DNA from: Aminobacter anthyllidis
GTDB lineage: Bacteria; Pseudomonadota; Alphaproteobacteria; Rhizobiales; Rhizobiaceae
Direction: 5' to 3'
Assembly: GCF_018555685.1 (NCBI RefSeq)
Contig: NZ_JAFLWW010000001.1
Location: forward strand, 806,001 to 870,000
Length of the DNA: 64,000 nucleotides
Below are positions 1 to 7,389 of the stretch, piece after piece. The position numbers were made by a program, and so were the translations under genes. Within the stretch, counting starts at the first letter, position 1; each line of letters begins with the position of its first letter. The notes below the pieces were generated by a model that worked only from the letters and a program-made list of their open reading frames with translations, did no database searches and had not been told where the DNA came from.

Positions 1-494
1 GCGAGCTTCATGGCCGCAAGACGCGTACGCGCCACCACCAGAACGCCCGAAGTGTCGCGGTCGAGCCGGTGCACGAGACGCGGCTTCTCGCCCTTCTTGT
101 TGCGCCAGGCTTCGAGCATGTCGTCGAGATGACGCACGATGCCCGAACCGCCCTGAACGGCAAGGCCGGCCGGCTTGTTGAAGACAAAGACCTTGGAGTC
201 TTCGTAGATCAGCATCTTGGCCAGCACATCGCCGTCGTCCTGATCGCGCATGGTGCGGGCGGTCAAAGGGCCATCGTTCTTCTTGTCGACTTCGAGCGGC
301 GGGATGCGGATGACCTGGCCGGGCTCGACACGCGTGTCGGCCTTGACGCGGCCGCCATCGACACGGATCTGGCCCGAGCGCAGCAGTTTTTGCAGGTGAC
401 CGAAGCCGAGCCCCGGAAAATGGGACTTGAACCAGCGGTCGAGCCTCATGCCCGTTTCGCCGGCTTCCACCGTGATCTGTTCAACGCCAGCCAT
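1..494 (-). CDS. rluC: RluA-family 23S rRNA pseudouridine synthase, partial (C-terminus off the left edge)
   Basis: This is the N-terminal ~164 residues of an RluA-family enzyme that isomerises uridines in 23S rRNA; E. coli RluC modifies positions 955, 2504 and 2580. An S4 RNA-binding fold comes first (about residues 15-70, including RLDRWFKSHFP), then the catalytic domain with HRLDRDTSG at about 142-150, whose Asp145 is the family nucleophile. The ATG at 492-494 starts the sequence MAGVEQITVE. The next gene on the strand upstream is crcB, 35 bases away. RluC is chosen over RluA or RluD because of the S4 domain and the rhizobial crcB-rluC neighbourhood; the paralogue assignment is inference. 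Confidence 0.88.
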   Translation of the reverse strand, partial: MAGVEQITVEAGETGMRLDRWFKSHFPGLGFGHLQKLLRSGQIRVDGGRVKADTRVEPGQVIRIPPLEVDKKNDGPLTARTMRDQDDGDVLAKMLIYEDSKVFVFNKPAGLAVQGGSGIVRHLDDMLEAWRNKKGEKPRLVHRLDRDTSGVLVVARTRLAAMKL

Positions 495-529
495 ATTTCA
501 ATCGTCCTTTGCGAAGCGGCCCAATAGCA

Positions 530-907
530 TCAGCCGATGCTTCTTGCGAGCCACATTCCCAGAAACAGCGCCAGAATGGCTGATATGACGCTGGCAAAAG
601 CATATCCGAAGGCCGGAAGCGTCGATCCGCGCTCCCACAAGGTGGCGAAATCGAGCGAAAATGCCGAAAAGGTTGTGAAGCCGCCAAGGATGCCGGTGGC
701 CACGAACAGCCTGAGTTCGTTCGATCCGCCGAACCGGCGGGCCAGCAGCCCGACGAACAAGCCCATCGCCAGGGATCCAATGACATTGATGGCCAGCGTG
801 CCCCAGGGAAAATTCGGCCCGACGAGCCTGAGCGCCAGGAGATTGGCGAGGTGGCGCAGCGCAGCGCCGATGGCGCCGCCAAGTGCAACGAGAGATAGGT
901 GCAGCAT
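530..907 (-). CDS. crcB: Fluoride efflux channel CrcB/Fluc
   Basis: A small integral membrane protein of the CrcB/Fluc family; characterised members form dimers that expel fluoride. The 125-residue length is typical. Four hydrophobic segments are visible (about 4-22, 35-55, 65-85, 98-120), with Asn41 in NVIGS and GGFTTFSAFS at about 75-84, the Phe/Thr-rich pore motif. The ATG at 905-907 is preceded by GCAGGACTT, a usable ribosome binding site; the frame is open 40 codons further upstream but that extension does not look like the family. I saw no fluoride riboswitch-like leader. It probably shares a transcript with the rluC homologue. Confidence 0.93.
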   Translation of the reverse strand: MLHLSLVALGGAIGAALRHLANLLALRLVGPNFPWGTLAINVIGSLAMGLFVGLLARRFGGSNELRLFVATGILGGFTTFSAFSLDFATLWERGSTLPAFGYAFASVISAILALFLGMWLARSIG

Positions 908-1065
908 AGCCAAGTCCTGCCTGCGCGCGAAAGTCTGGTCAATAGCACGGAACCGCTCGCGGTCCGCGCGGTGGCCGACTGCTGCCACTGAAATGGCTGT
1001 GGACAAGGCCGGCAGGCGGCAGGCCATTGTTGGGAGGGCGGCAACGGGGCTATAGCATCGCGGTC

Positions 1066-1890
1066 ATGCAACCTTCCAAAGACATCTCCCGCCTGATCGA
1101 GATCATGGCCGCACTGCGCGAGCCGGAAACCGGCTGCCCCTGGGACATCGAGCAGAATTTCGCGACCATCGCGCCCTACACGATCGAGGAGGCCTATGAG
1201 GTCGCCGACGCGATTGCCCGCAACGACATCGACCATCTCAAGGAAGAGCTCGGCGACCTGCTGCTGCAGGTCGTCTATCACGCCCAGATGGCAGAGGAAT
1301 CCGGCGAGTTCGCCTTCGGCGACGTGGTGCAAGGCATCACCACCAAGATGATCCGCAGGCATCCACACGTCTTCGGCGACGCCAAGGCGCGCGAAGCCCG
1401 TTCGGCCAAGGGCATGTGGGAAAAGATCAAGGCGGAGGAAAAGGCGGAAAAACGCGCAGCGCGGATCGCTCGCGGGCTCGATCCCGAAGATCACGGCAAG
1501 GGCTTTCTGGACAGCGTGCCGGTGGCACTGCCTGCCCTGACGCGCGCGCTGAAACTTCAGGAAAAGGCTGCTCGCGTCGGCTTCGACTGGGGCGAAGCGG
1601 CACCGATCCTCGACAAGATCGAAGAGGAGATCGGCGAACTGCGCGAAGCCATGGCCAAGGGCGACAAGGCGGCTGTGAAGGACGAGTTCGGCGACATGCT
1701 GTTTGCGCTGGTCAATCTCGGCCGCCACTTGGAACTGGATTCCGAGGCCGCCCTTGGCGGCACCAACGACAAGTTCCGCAAACGCTTCCACTATGTCGAG
1801 AAGTCGCTCGACGACGCCGGCCACAGCCTGGAAGCGGCGACGCTCGACGAGATGGAAGCGCTGTGGCAGCAGGCCAAGACGGCGAAGTAG
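1066..1890 (+). CDS. mazG: Nucleoside triphosphate pyrophosphohydrolase MazG
   Basis: MazG hydrolyses NTPs and dNTPs to monophosphate and pyrophosphate, acting as a house-cleaning enzyme and lowering (p)ppGpp in E. coli. The 274-residue protein has two MazG folds: the first carries the metal-binding EEAYE (about 41-45) and EELGD (60-64), the second EEIGELREA and DEFGDMLFALVN near residues 187-225. The upstream in-frame ATG at 1027 would add 13 unlike residues, so the ATG at 1066, giving MQPSKDISRL, is preferred. It converges on hflX with six bases between the two stop codons; a hairpin spans the junction. Confidence 0.95.
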   Translation: MQPSKDISRLIEIMAALREPETGCPWDIEQNFATIAPYTIEEAYEVADAIARNDIDHLKEELGDLLLQVVYHAQMAEESGEFAFGDVVQGITTKMIRRHPHVFGDAKAREARSAKGMWEKIKAEEKAEKRAARIARGLDPEDHGKGFLDSVPVALPALTRALKLQEKAARVGFDWGEAAPILDKIEEEIGELREAMAKGDKAAVKDEFGDMLFALVNLGRHLELDSEAALGGTNDKFRKRFHYVEKSLDDAGHSLEAATLDEMEALWQQAKTAK

Positions 1891-1902
1891 GCCGTCTTAG
1901 CC
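1872..1902. terminator. Hairpin over the convergent mazG and hflX stops
   Basis: AAGACGGC (1876-1883) and GCCGTCTT (1891-1898) form a perfect 8-base stem around a 7-base loop. GGC (1872-1874) and GCC (1900-1902) extend it past one mismatch. On the plus strand TTTGTTCTT follows, so it could end mazG transcription; on the minus strand no T-run follows. Confidence 0.6.
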
Positions 1903-3288
1903 TTTGTTCTTGCGCAGAATTTTCGCCGCGATCTCATCGCGCGCCGAGGCTGTCGCCTTGAGTGTCATCGACACGCTGCCATCGTCATTGTCGATGCGTG
2001 AAACCACGTCGCCATTGCGGTAAAGCCAGTCGATCTGGCCAAGCTGGCTTGGTTCCAGCGTGACGTCGATGGATTCGAGTTCACCCGAAACGCGCTGCTC
2101 GATCAGTCCGCTCAACGTCGGAATGCCCTCGCCGGTAATCGCCGAAATGGCGATCGGCGGAGCCTTGCGGCCGTCGGCACTGTCGGACAGCAGGCGCTCG
2201 CGGTTGCCTTCGTCGAGCTGGTCGATCTTGTTCCAGACCTCGACGACACGGTCGGTATCGGCCGCATCGACGCCCAGGTCGGACAGGATCCGCTCGACGT
2301 CGTCGGCCTGGGCCGCGGTATCGGGATCGGAGATGTCGCGCAGGTGGATGACGAGGTCGGCTTCGACCACTTCTTCCAATGTCGCCCGGAAGGCGGCGAT
2401 CAGATGCGTCGGCAGGTCGGAGATGAAGCCGACAGTGTCGGACAGGATGATCGGCGTGCCATGCGGCAGCCGCACCCGGCGCAATGTCGGATCGAGCGTC
2501 GCAAACAGCATGTTCTCGGCCAGCACGCTGGCGCCGGTCAGCCGGTTGAACAGCGTCGACTTTCCGGCATTGGTGTAGCCAACGATGGCGACGACCGGGA
2601 ATGGTACCTTGCGGCGCTTGGAGCGGTGCAGGTCGCGTGTGCGGACCACTGTTTCCAGCTCGCGCTTGAGCTTGATGATCTTTTCCTGCAGCGCGCGCCT
2701 GTCGGACTCGATCTGCGTTTCGCCGGGGCCGCCGAGGAAACCGGCACCGCCGCGCTGACGCTCAAGGTGGGTCCAGCTGCGGACCAGCCGGCCCTTCTGA
2801 TAGTTGAGATGGGCAAGCTCGACCTGAAGCGTACCTTCCTTGGTACGCGCGCGCCGGCCAAAGATTTCGAGGATCAGCCCGGTGCGGTCGAGCACCTTGG
2901 CGTTCATCTCTTTTTCGAGATTGCGCTGCTGCACCGGCGTCAGCGGATGGTCGACGATGACCAGTTCCGCGCCCTGCTCCTTCACGATACCAGCGAACTC
3001 CTCGACCTTGCCGCTGCCCAGCAATGTCGCCGGACGCGGGTCGTTGAGGGTTACAATCGCGGTATGGACGGGTTCGAGATCGATGGCCCGGGTCAGCCCG
3101 ACCGCCTCGTCGAGGCGGGCCTCGGCCGAACGCTGCAGCCGCGGACGCGCGCTGTCGTCGTCACCCTTGGGCTGGCGCGTCAGCACCGGCACGATGACCA
3201 CCGCGCGCGTGGGGGCCTTGTCGCCCCCTACCGATTCGGGTCCATTGCTGTCACCGGCCTTGGCGCCGGCGTTCCTGTCGCGTGCCAA
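1897..3288 (-). CDS. hflX: Ribosome-associated GTPase HflX
   Basis: HflX binds the 50S subunit and splits or rescues stalled ribosomes, especially after heat shock. The 463-residue product has the HflX N-terminal domain with glycine-rich GAGFLGGPGETQIE (about 181-204), then the GTPase domain: G1 GYTNAGKST (237-245), G3 DTVGF, and G4 NKID. The first ~30 residues are a low-complexity extension, so the true start could be a little later. It starts immediately after the hfq stop (no gap), as in many proteobacteria, and is the last gene of the run from the ntr genes. Confidence 0.95.
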   Translation of the reverse strand: MARDRNAGAKAGDSNGPESVGGDKAPTRAVVIVPVLTRQPKGDDDSARPRLQRSAEARLDEAVGLTRAIDLEPVHTAIVTLNDPRPATLLGSGKVEEFAGIVKEQGAELVIVDHPLTPVQQRNLEKEMNAKVLDRTGLILEIFGRRARTKEGTLQVELAHLNYQKGRLVRSWTHLERQRGGAGFLGGPGETQIESDRRALQEKIIKLKRELETVVRTRDLHRSKRRKVPFPVVAIVGYTNAGKSTLFNRLTGASVLAENMLFATLDPTLRRVRLPHGTPIILSDTVGFISDLPTHLIAAFRATLEEVVEADLVIHLRDISDPDTAAQADDVERILSDLGVDAADTDRVVEVWNKIDQLDEGNRERLLSDSADGRKAPPIAISAITGEGIPTLSGLIEQRVSGELESIDVTLEPSQLGQIDWLYRNGDVVSRIDNDDGSVSMTLKATASARDEIAAKILRKNKG

Positions 3289-3534
3289 TCAGCCGCCCTG
3301 GCTTTCCTCGCCATCGAACATCTGAACCGGCTGGCTCGGCATGATCGTGGAGATGGCATGCTTGTAGACGAGCTGCGAGTGCCCGTCACGGCGCAACAAA
3401 ACACAGAAATTGTCGAAGGAAGTAACTACTCCGGTCAATTTCACGCCGTTAATGAGGAAAATGGTGAGTGGGTTTTTGCTCTTGCGAACTGAATTCAGGA
3501 AAAGGTCCTGAAGATTCTGCGATCGTTCCGCCAT
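3289..3534 (-). CDS. hfq: RNA chaperone Hfq
   Basis: Hfq is the Sm-like hexameric chaperone that pairs small RNAs with mRNAs; in rhizobia it is needed for nif gene control in several species. The 81-residue protein is the short alphaproteobacterial form: [15 protein letters not shown] contains the Gln8-type proximal-face residue, [13 protein letters not shown] the Sm1 strand region, and YKHAIST the Sm2 motif. The ATG at 3532-3534 (MAERSQN) is the family start; the longer frame from 3570 adds a basic stretch not found in the family. The 103 bases before the gene back onto the transaminase and could hold its own promoter. Confidence 0.97.
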   Translation of the reverse strand: MAERSQNLQDLFLNSVRKSKNPLTIFLINGVKLTGVVTSFDNFCVLLRRDGHSQLVYKHAISTIMPSQPVQMFDGEESQGG

Positions 3535-3673
3535 TGTTTTTTTCTTTCGCCGATCCCTGTCTGCTGCCAATGCGCCAAATTACCGGGCCCATGTCAAGCC
3601 AGCAAACACCCCCTTGCCACAACGCGCGGCAAGCTGAACGAGATGAATTTAACCATTTACGCCCAAGCGGTTA

Positions 3674-4537
3674 TCAGGCTTGGATTTTTTCCGCAACGTC
3701 AAAAAATGCTTCGCGGAGTGAAAGCGCGATCGATCCGGGATGCCCGTTGGCGACCGGATGACCGTCAATGGCAACGATCGGCATGATGACAGTCGTTGCC
3801 GCGGTGATGAACGCTTCGCGGGCCGACTTGGCTTCGTCGACGGTAAACCCGCGCTCCTCGACCTTCAGGCCGAGCTTCTTGGCCACGTCCATCAACGTCG
3901 TGCGGGTGATGCCGCGCAGGATGCCGCTGTCGGCCGGCCGAGTGACCAGATGGCCGTCCTTGGTGACGATCCAGGCATTGGTGGCAGCCCCTTCCGTGAC
4001 CTTGCCGTCGGCATCGACGAACCACGCCTCCTGGGCGCCGGCCTCCTTGGCCTGCTGGCGCGCCAGAACGTTGGGCAGCAAGCCGACAGACTTGATGTCG
4101 ACGCGCTCCCAGCGGTTTTCCGGCACTGTGATCACCTTGATCCCGGCTGCCGCCCGCTTTGCCGATGCAGCCGGGTCGGTGCGCTTGGCGGTCACAACCA
4201 GCGCAGACGGCGTGGATTCGGCCGGGAAGACGTGGTCGCGCGGCGCGACACCGCGCGTCACCTGGAGATAGACCATGCCATTGCGGACGCGGTTGCGGGC
4301 AATGACCTCGCGCATGATGTGCACGAGCACGGCACGCTTGACCGGCCAGGCGATCCTGAGTTCGGACAAGGAGCGGTCGAGGCGGTTGAGGTGGCCGACG
4401 CTGTCGACGATGAAGCCGCGCGCCACCTCGCAGACCTCGTAGACGCCGTCGGCGAACTGATAGCCCCGGTCCTCGATATGAACGCCTGCCTGGGCATGCG
4501 GGAGATAGCGGCCGTTGACGTAGGCTATGCGCGGCAT
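3674..4537 (-). CDS. dat: D-amino acid aminotransferase (class IV, PLP)
   Basis: A fold-type IV PLP aminotransferase of the D-alanine transaminase kind, making D-glutamate from D-alanine and 2-oxoglutarate for peptidoglycan. The 287 residues have the start typical of the group (YVNGRYLPH, then HIEDRGYQFADGVYEV), the catalytic Lys in VDIKSVGLLPN at about 144-154, and TEGAATNAW (about 181-189) for cofactor phosphate binding. The EDRGYQF motif favours Dat over branched-chain IlvE, but substrate choice is inferred. It lies between trkA (79 bases upstream) and hfq. Confidence 0.88.
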   Translation of the reverse strand: MPRIAYVNGRYLPHAQAGVHIEDRGYQFADGVYEVCEVARGFIVDSVGHLNRLDRSLSELRIAWPVKRAVLVHIMREVIARNRVRNGMVYLQVTRGVAPRDHVFPAESTPSALVVTAKRTDPAASAKRAAAGIKVITVPENRWERVDIKSVGLLPNVLARQQAKEAGAQEAWFVDADGKVTEGAATNAWIVTKDGHLVTRPADSGILRGITRTTLMDVAKKLGLKVEERGFTVDEAKSAREAFITAATTVIMPIVAIDGHPVANGHPGSIALSLREAFFDVAEKIQA

Positions 4538-4616
4538 GGTTTTCGTGTCCCCGAAAATTCAAACGGAGTTCTAGTCGATTTGGCCCGTGCGGCAACGCTG
4601 AATTGGCTGGTCCAGA

Positions 4617-5993
4617 TCAGAAGAATTCGAGGCTGACCCTGAACATCTGCTCAACCTGCTTGACCGCCTTGTCGAGCGCAAAGATAACGACGCGGTCCTT
4701 TGGCTTGATCTTCACCGAACCGCTTGGCTTGACCACATGGCCGTCGCGATAGATCGCACCGATGCGCATGCCGTCGGGCAGGTCGAGGTCACGCAGCAAT
4801 GTGCCGACCAGCGGCGAGGTTTCGAGCGCTTCTGCTTCGATGATTTCGGCAGCGCCGCGCTGGATCGAGTGCACCTGCCGAATGCGTCCACGCCTGACAT
4901 GCTGGAGCACGCGCGAAATGGTCACAGCACTTGGATTGACATAGGCATCGATGCCAAGCGGCTTGGTCAGGTCGTGATAAGACGGGTTATTGATCAGTGC
5001 GAGGTTGCCCTTGCAGCCCAGGCGCTTGGCCATGACGGAAGACAGGATGTTGACCTGGTCGTTGTTGGTCAGCGCCACCATCAGGTCGGCGTCCTGGATG
5101 TCGGCTTCCATCAACAGCTTCTGGTCGAGCGCGCTGCCATTGAGCACTACAGTGCGGCGCAGTTCGTCGGCGACCTTGACCGCCCGCTCCCTGCTTGCCT
5201 CGATGATCTTGATCTTAGTACGGCTCTGGCGCTGTTCGAGCGTGCGGGCAACGAACAGACCGATATTGCCACCACCGGCGATGACGATGCGCGTCGCCTC
5301 TTGTTCGTCGTGGCCAAACAGGCCAAGCGTGCGGCGGACCTGGTCCTTTGTCGTCACGACATAGGCAAGGTCGCCCGCCACCAGCTGGTCGGCAGAATGC
5401 GGAATGAACAGGCGGCCGTTGCGCGTCACACCCACGACCGTCGAAGGCAGATCGGGGAACAGTTCGCTGAGCTGGGCCAGCGGCGTGTTGATGACCGGGC
5501 AATCCTCCAGGCACTCGATCGCCACCATGATGATATGGTTTTCGGCAAAACGAACCACGTCGGTGGCGCCCGGCAGCGAGATGCGCCGAAGCACCATCTC
5601 GCCGACCTCTAGCTCGGGCGAAATGATCACGTCGATTGGCAGGTGCTCGCGCGAAAACAGATCCTGGTAATGCGGCTGCAGGTAGGATTGCGCGCGGATG
5701 CGCGCGACCTTCATCGGCACGTTGAACAGCGCGTGCGCCACCTCGCAGGCAACGATGTTGACCTCGTCGAACAAGGTCACTGCGATGATCATGTCGGCTT
5801 CTTGCGCGCCCGCAGCTTCAAGCACCTCCGGATGCGAGCCATGGCCGACGAAACCACGCACGTCGAGCTGGTCGCGCACCGCATGGATCAGCTCAGGCGC
5901 GGTATCAATGATCGAGACGTCGTTCTTTTCCGCCGCCAACCGTTCGGCGATGCCGTAGCCGACCTGTCCCGCCCCGCAGATGATTACGCGCAT
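4617..5993 (-). CDS. trkA: Trk system potassium uptake regulator TrkA
   Basis: A peripheral membrane subunit that gates the TrkH/TrkG potassium channel by binding nucleotides. The 458 residues show the two-fold RCK design: Rossmann motif GAGQVGYG (7-14) followed by a TrkA-C domain, then a second GGGNIGLF near residue 240 and a second TrkA-C domain. It follows ntrX by 34 bases on the same strand; ntrYX-trkA-hfq is a known order in Azorhizobium and other alphaproteobacteria. No trkH is present in the window. Confidence 0.95.
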   Translation of the reverse strand: MRVIICGAGQVGYGIAERLAAEKNDVSIIDTAPELIHAVRDQLDVRGFVGHGSHPEVLEAAGAQEADMIIAVTLFDEVNIVACEVAHALFNVPMKVARIRAQSYLQPHYQDLFSREHLPIDVIISPELEVGEMVLRRISLPGATDVVRFAENHIIMVAIECLEDCPVINTPLAQLSELFPDLPSTVVGVTRNGRLFIPHSADQLVAGDLAYVVTTKDQVRRTLGLFGHDEQEATRIVIAGGGNIGLFVARTLEQRQSRTKIKIIEASRERAVKVADELRRTVVLNGSALDQKLLMEADIQDADLMVALTNNDQVNILSSVMAKRLGCKGNLALINNPSYHDLTKPLGIDAYVNPSAVTISRVLQHVRRGRIRQVHSIQRGAAEIIEAEALETSPLVGTLLRDLDLPDGMRIGAIYRDGHVVKPSGSVKIKPKDRVVIFALDKAVKQVEQMFRVSLEFF

Positions 5994-6027
5994 GTGGGGA
6001 GTCTATCCTGGCTGGCCTGCATGAGGT

Positions 6028-7389
6028 CTAAACGCCAAGCGACTTGAGCTTGCGGTGAAGTGCCGACCGCTCCATGCCGATGAACTCCGCCGTCTTAGAG
6101 ATGTTGCCGCCGAAGCGGTTGATCTGGGCGATGAGGTATTCCTTCTCGAACATCTCGCGCGCCTCGCGCAGCGGCAGCGCCATGATGTGCTGGTCCGACT
6201 GGTTCGGCGCGCGTGGCATGACGTCGCCGATTTCGGACGGCAAAAGGTCAGCCGTGATCGGCTGCTCGGGATTGTCGCCGCGCGCGAGGATCAGCAGGCG
6301 CTCGACGTTGTTGCGCAGCTGGCGGACGTTGCCCGGCCAGTTGTGGGCCTGGAGCACGGCAAGCGCGTCGTCGCCGATGCGGCGCGGCTTGATGCCGGCC
6401 TGCTTGGCCATCTGCTTCATGAAATTGTCGACGAGGTAAGGAATGTCCTCGCGCCTTTCGGCAAGCCCCGGCACCATGACCGGCACGACGGCAAGGCGGT
6501 GATAAAGATCCTCGCGGAAGCGCCCCTCGGCAATCATCGCCTCGAGGTTCTGCGCCGTCGACGAGATGATGCGCACGTCAACCTTGACCCGCTTGGTGCC
6601 GCCGACGCGCTCGAACTGCTGTTCGACAAGCACGCGCAGGATCTTGTTTTGCGTCTCGCGCGGCATGTCGGCGATTTCGTCGAGATAGAGGATACCTTGG
6701 TGGGCCTCTTCCAGCGCGCCAACCTTGCGCTCGCCACCATTCGATTCGGTGCCGAACAGCTCGATCTCCATGCGCTCGGGCGTGATCGTCGCGGCGTTCA
6801 GCGCAACGAACGGGCCATTTTTCCGCGCCGACAGGGCATGGATGGCACGCGCGGCCATCTCCTTGCCGGAACCCGACGGGCCGATGATCATGATGCGACT
6901 GTTGGTCGGCGCGACGCGGTCGATGGTCTGGCGCAGCTGGCTCATCGCCGACGACATGCCGATCAGGTCATGGGTTTCGCCGCTGCGCATCTTGAGGTCG
7001 GAGACCTCGCGCTTGAGCTTCGAGGTTTCGAGCGCGCGCTCGGCGATGAGGATCAGCCGGTCCGCCTTGAACGGCTTTTCGATGAAATCGTAGGCTCCAC
7101 GCCGGATCGCCGAAACGGCTGTTTCAATGTTGCCGTGGCCGGAGATCATCACAACCGGCAGGCTGGGATGCAGCGTCTTGATTTCGTCGAGCAAAGCCAG
7201 GCCGTCGAGCCGCGAGCCCTGAAGCCATATGTCGAGGAAGACCAGCCGAGGCGCGCGGTCCGCGATGGCGGCAAGCGCACTGTCGGCGTCGAACGCCGTG
7301 CGGGTTTCGTGGCCTTCGTCGCTCAGGATGCCCGCGACCAGTTCGCGGATGTCTTCCTCGTCGTCAACGATAAGAATATCAGACGCCAT
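6028..7389 (-). CDS. ntrX: Nitrogen/redox response regulator NtrX
   Basis: Response regulator partner of NtrY. The 453 residues have a receiver domain (phospho-acceptor Asp53 in FLDIWLQ), an AAA+ domain (Walker A GPSGSGKE near 167-174, Walker B GILYLDEIADMP) and a C-terminal Fis-type helix-turn-helix (ISKTAEFIGMERSALHRKL). The sigma-54 contact loop GAFTGA is missing: where NtrC has it, this protein reads ELFGTESNGGERKVGALEEA. The ATG at 7387-7389 (MASDILIVDD) overlaps the ntrY stop by 11 bases, so the two are translationally coupled. Orthologues in Brucella and Rhodobacter respond to low oxygen and nitrogen. Confidence 0.95.
   Translation of the reverse strand: MASDILIVDDEEDIRELVAGILSDEGHETRTAFDADSALAAIADRAPRLVFLDIWLQGSRLDGLALLDEIKTLHPSLPVVMISGHGNIETAVSAIRRGAYDFIEKPFKADRLILIAERALETSKLKREVSDLKMRSGETHDLIGMSSAMSQLRQTIDRVAPTNSRIMIIGPSGSGKEMAARAIHALSARKNGPFVALNAATITPERMEIELFGTESNGGERKVGALEEAHQGILYLDEIADMPRETQNKILRVLVEQQFERVGGTKRVKVDVRIISSTAQNLEAMIAEGRFREDLYHRLAVVPVMVPGLAERREDIPYLVDNFMKQMAKQAGIKPRRIGDDALAVLQAHNWPGNVRQLRNNVERLLILARGDNPEQPITADLLPSEIGDVMPRAPNQSDQHIMALPLREAREMFEKEYLIAQINRFGGNISKTAEFIGMERSALHRKLKSLGV

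Noticed and set aside
530-1065. A fluoride riboswitch upstream of crcB
   Set aside because: The region upstream of the crcB start shows no crcB-motif-like pseudoknot elements, and a sequence of this divergence cannot be judged reliably by eye.
481-1824. A 447-codon minus-strand frame over crcB and mazG
   Set aside because: It overlaps two confident genes in other frames and has no similarity to a family.
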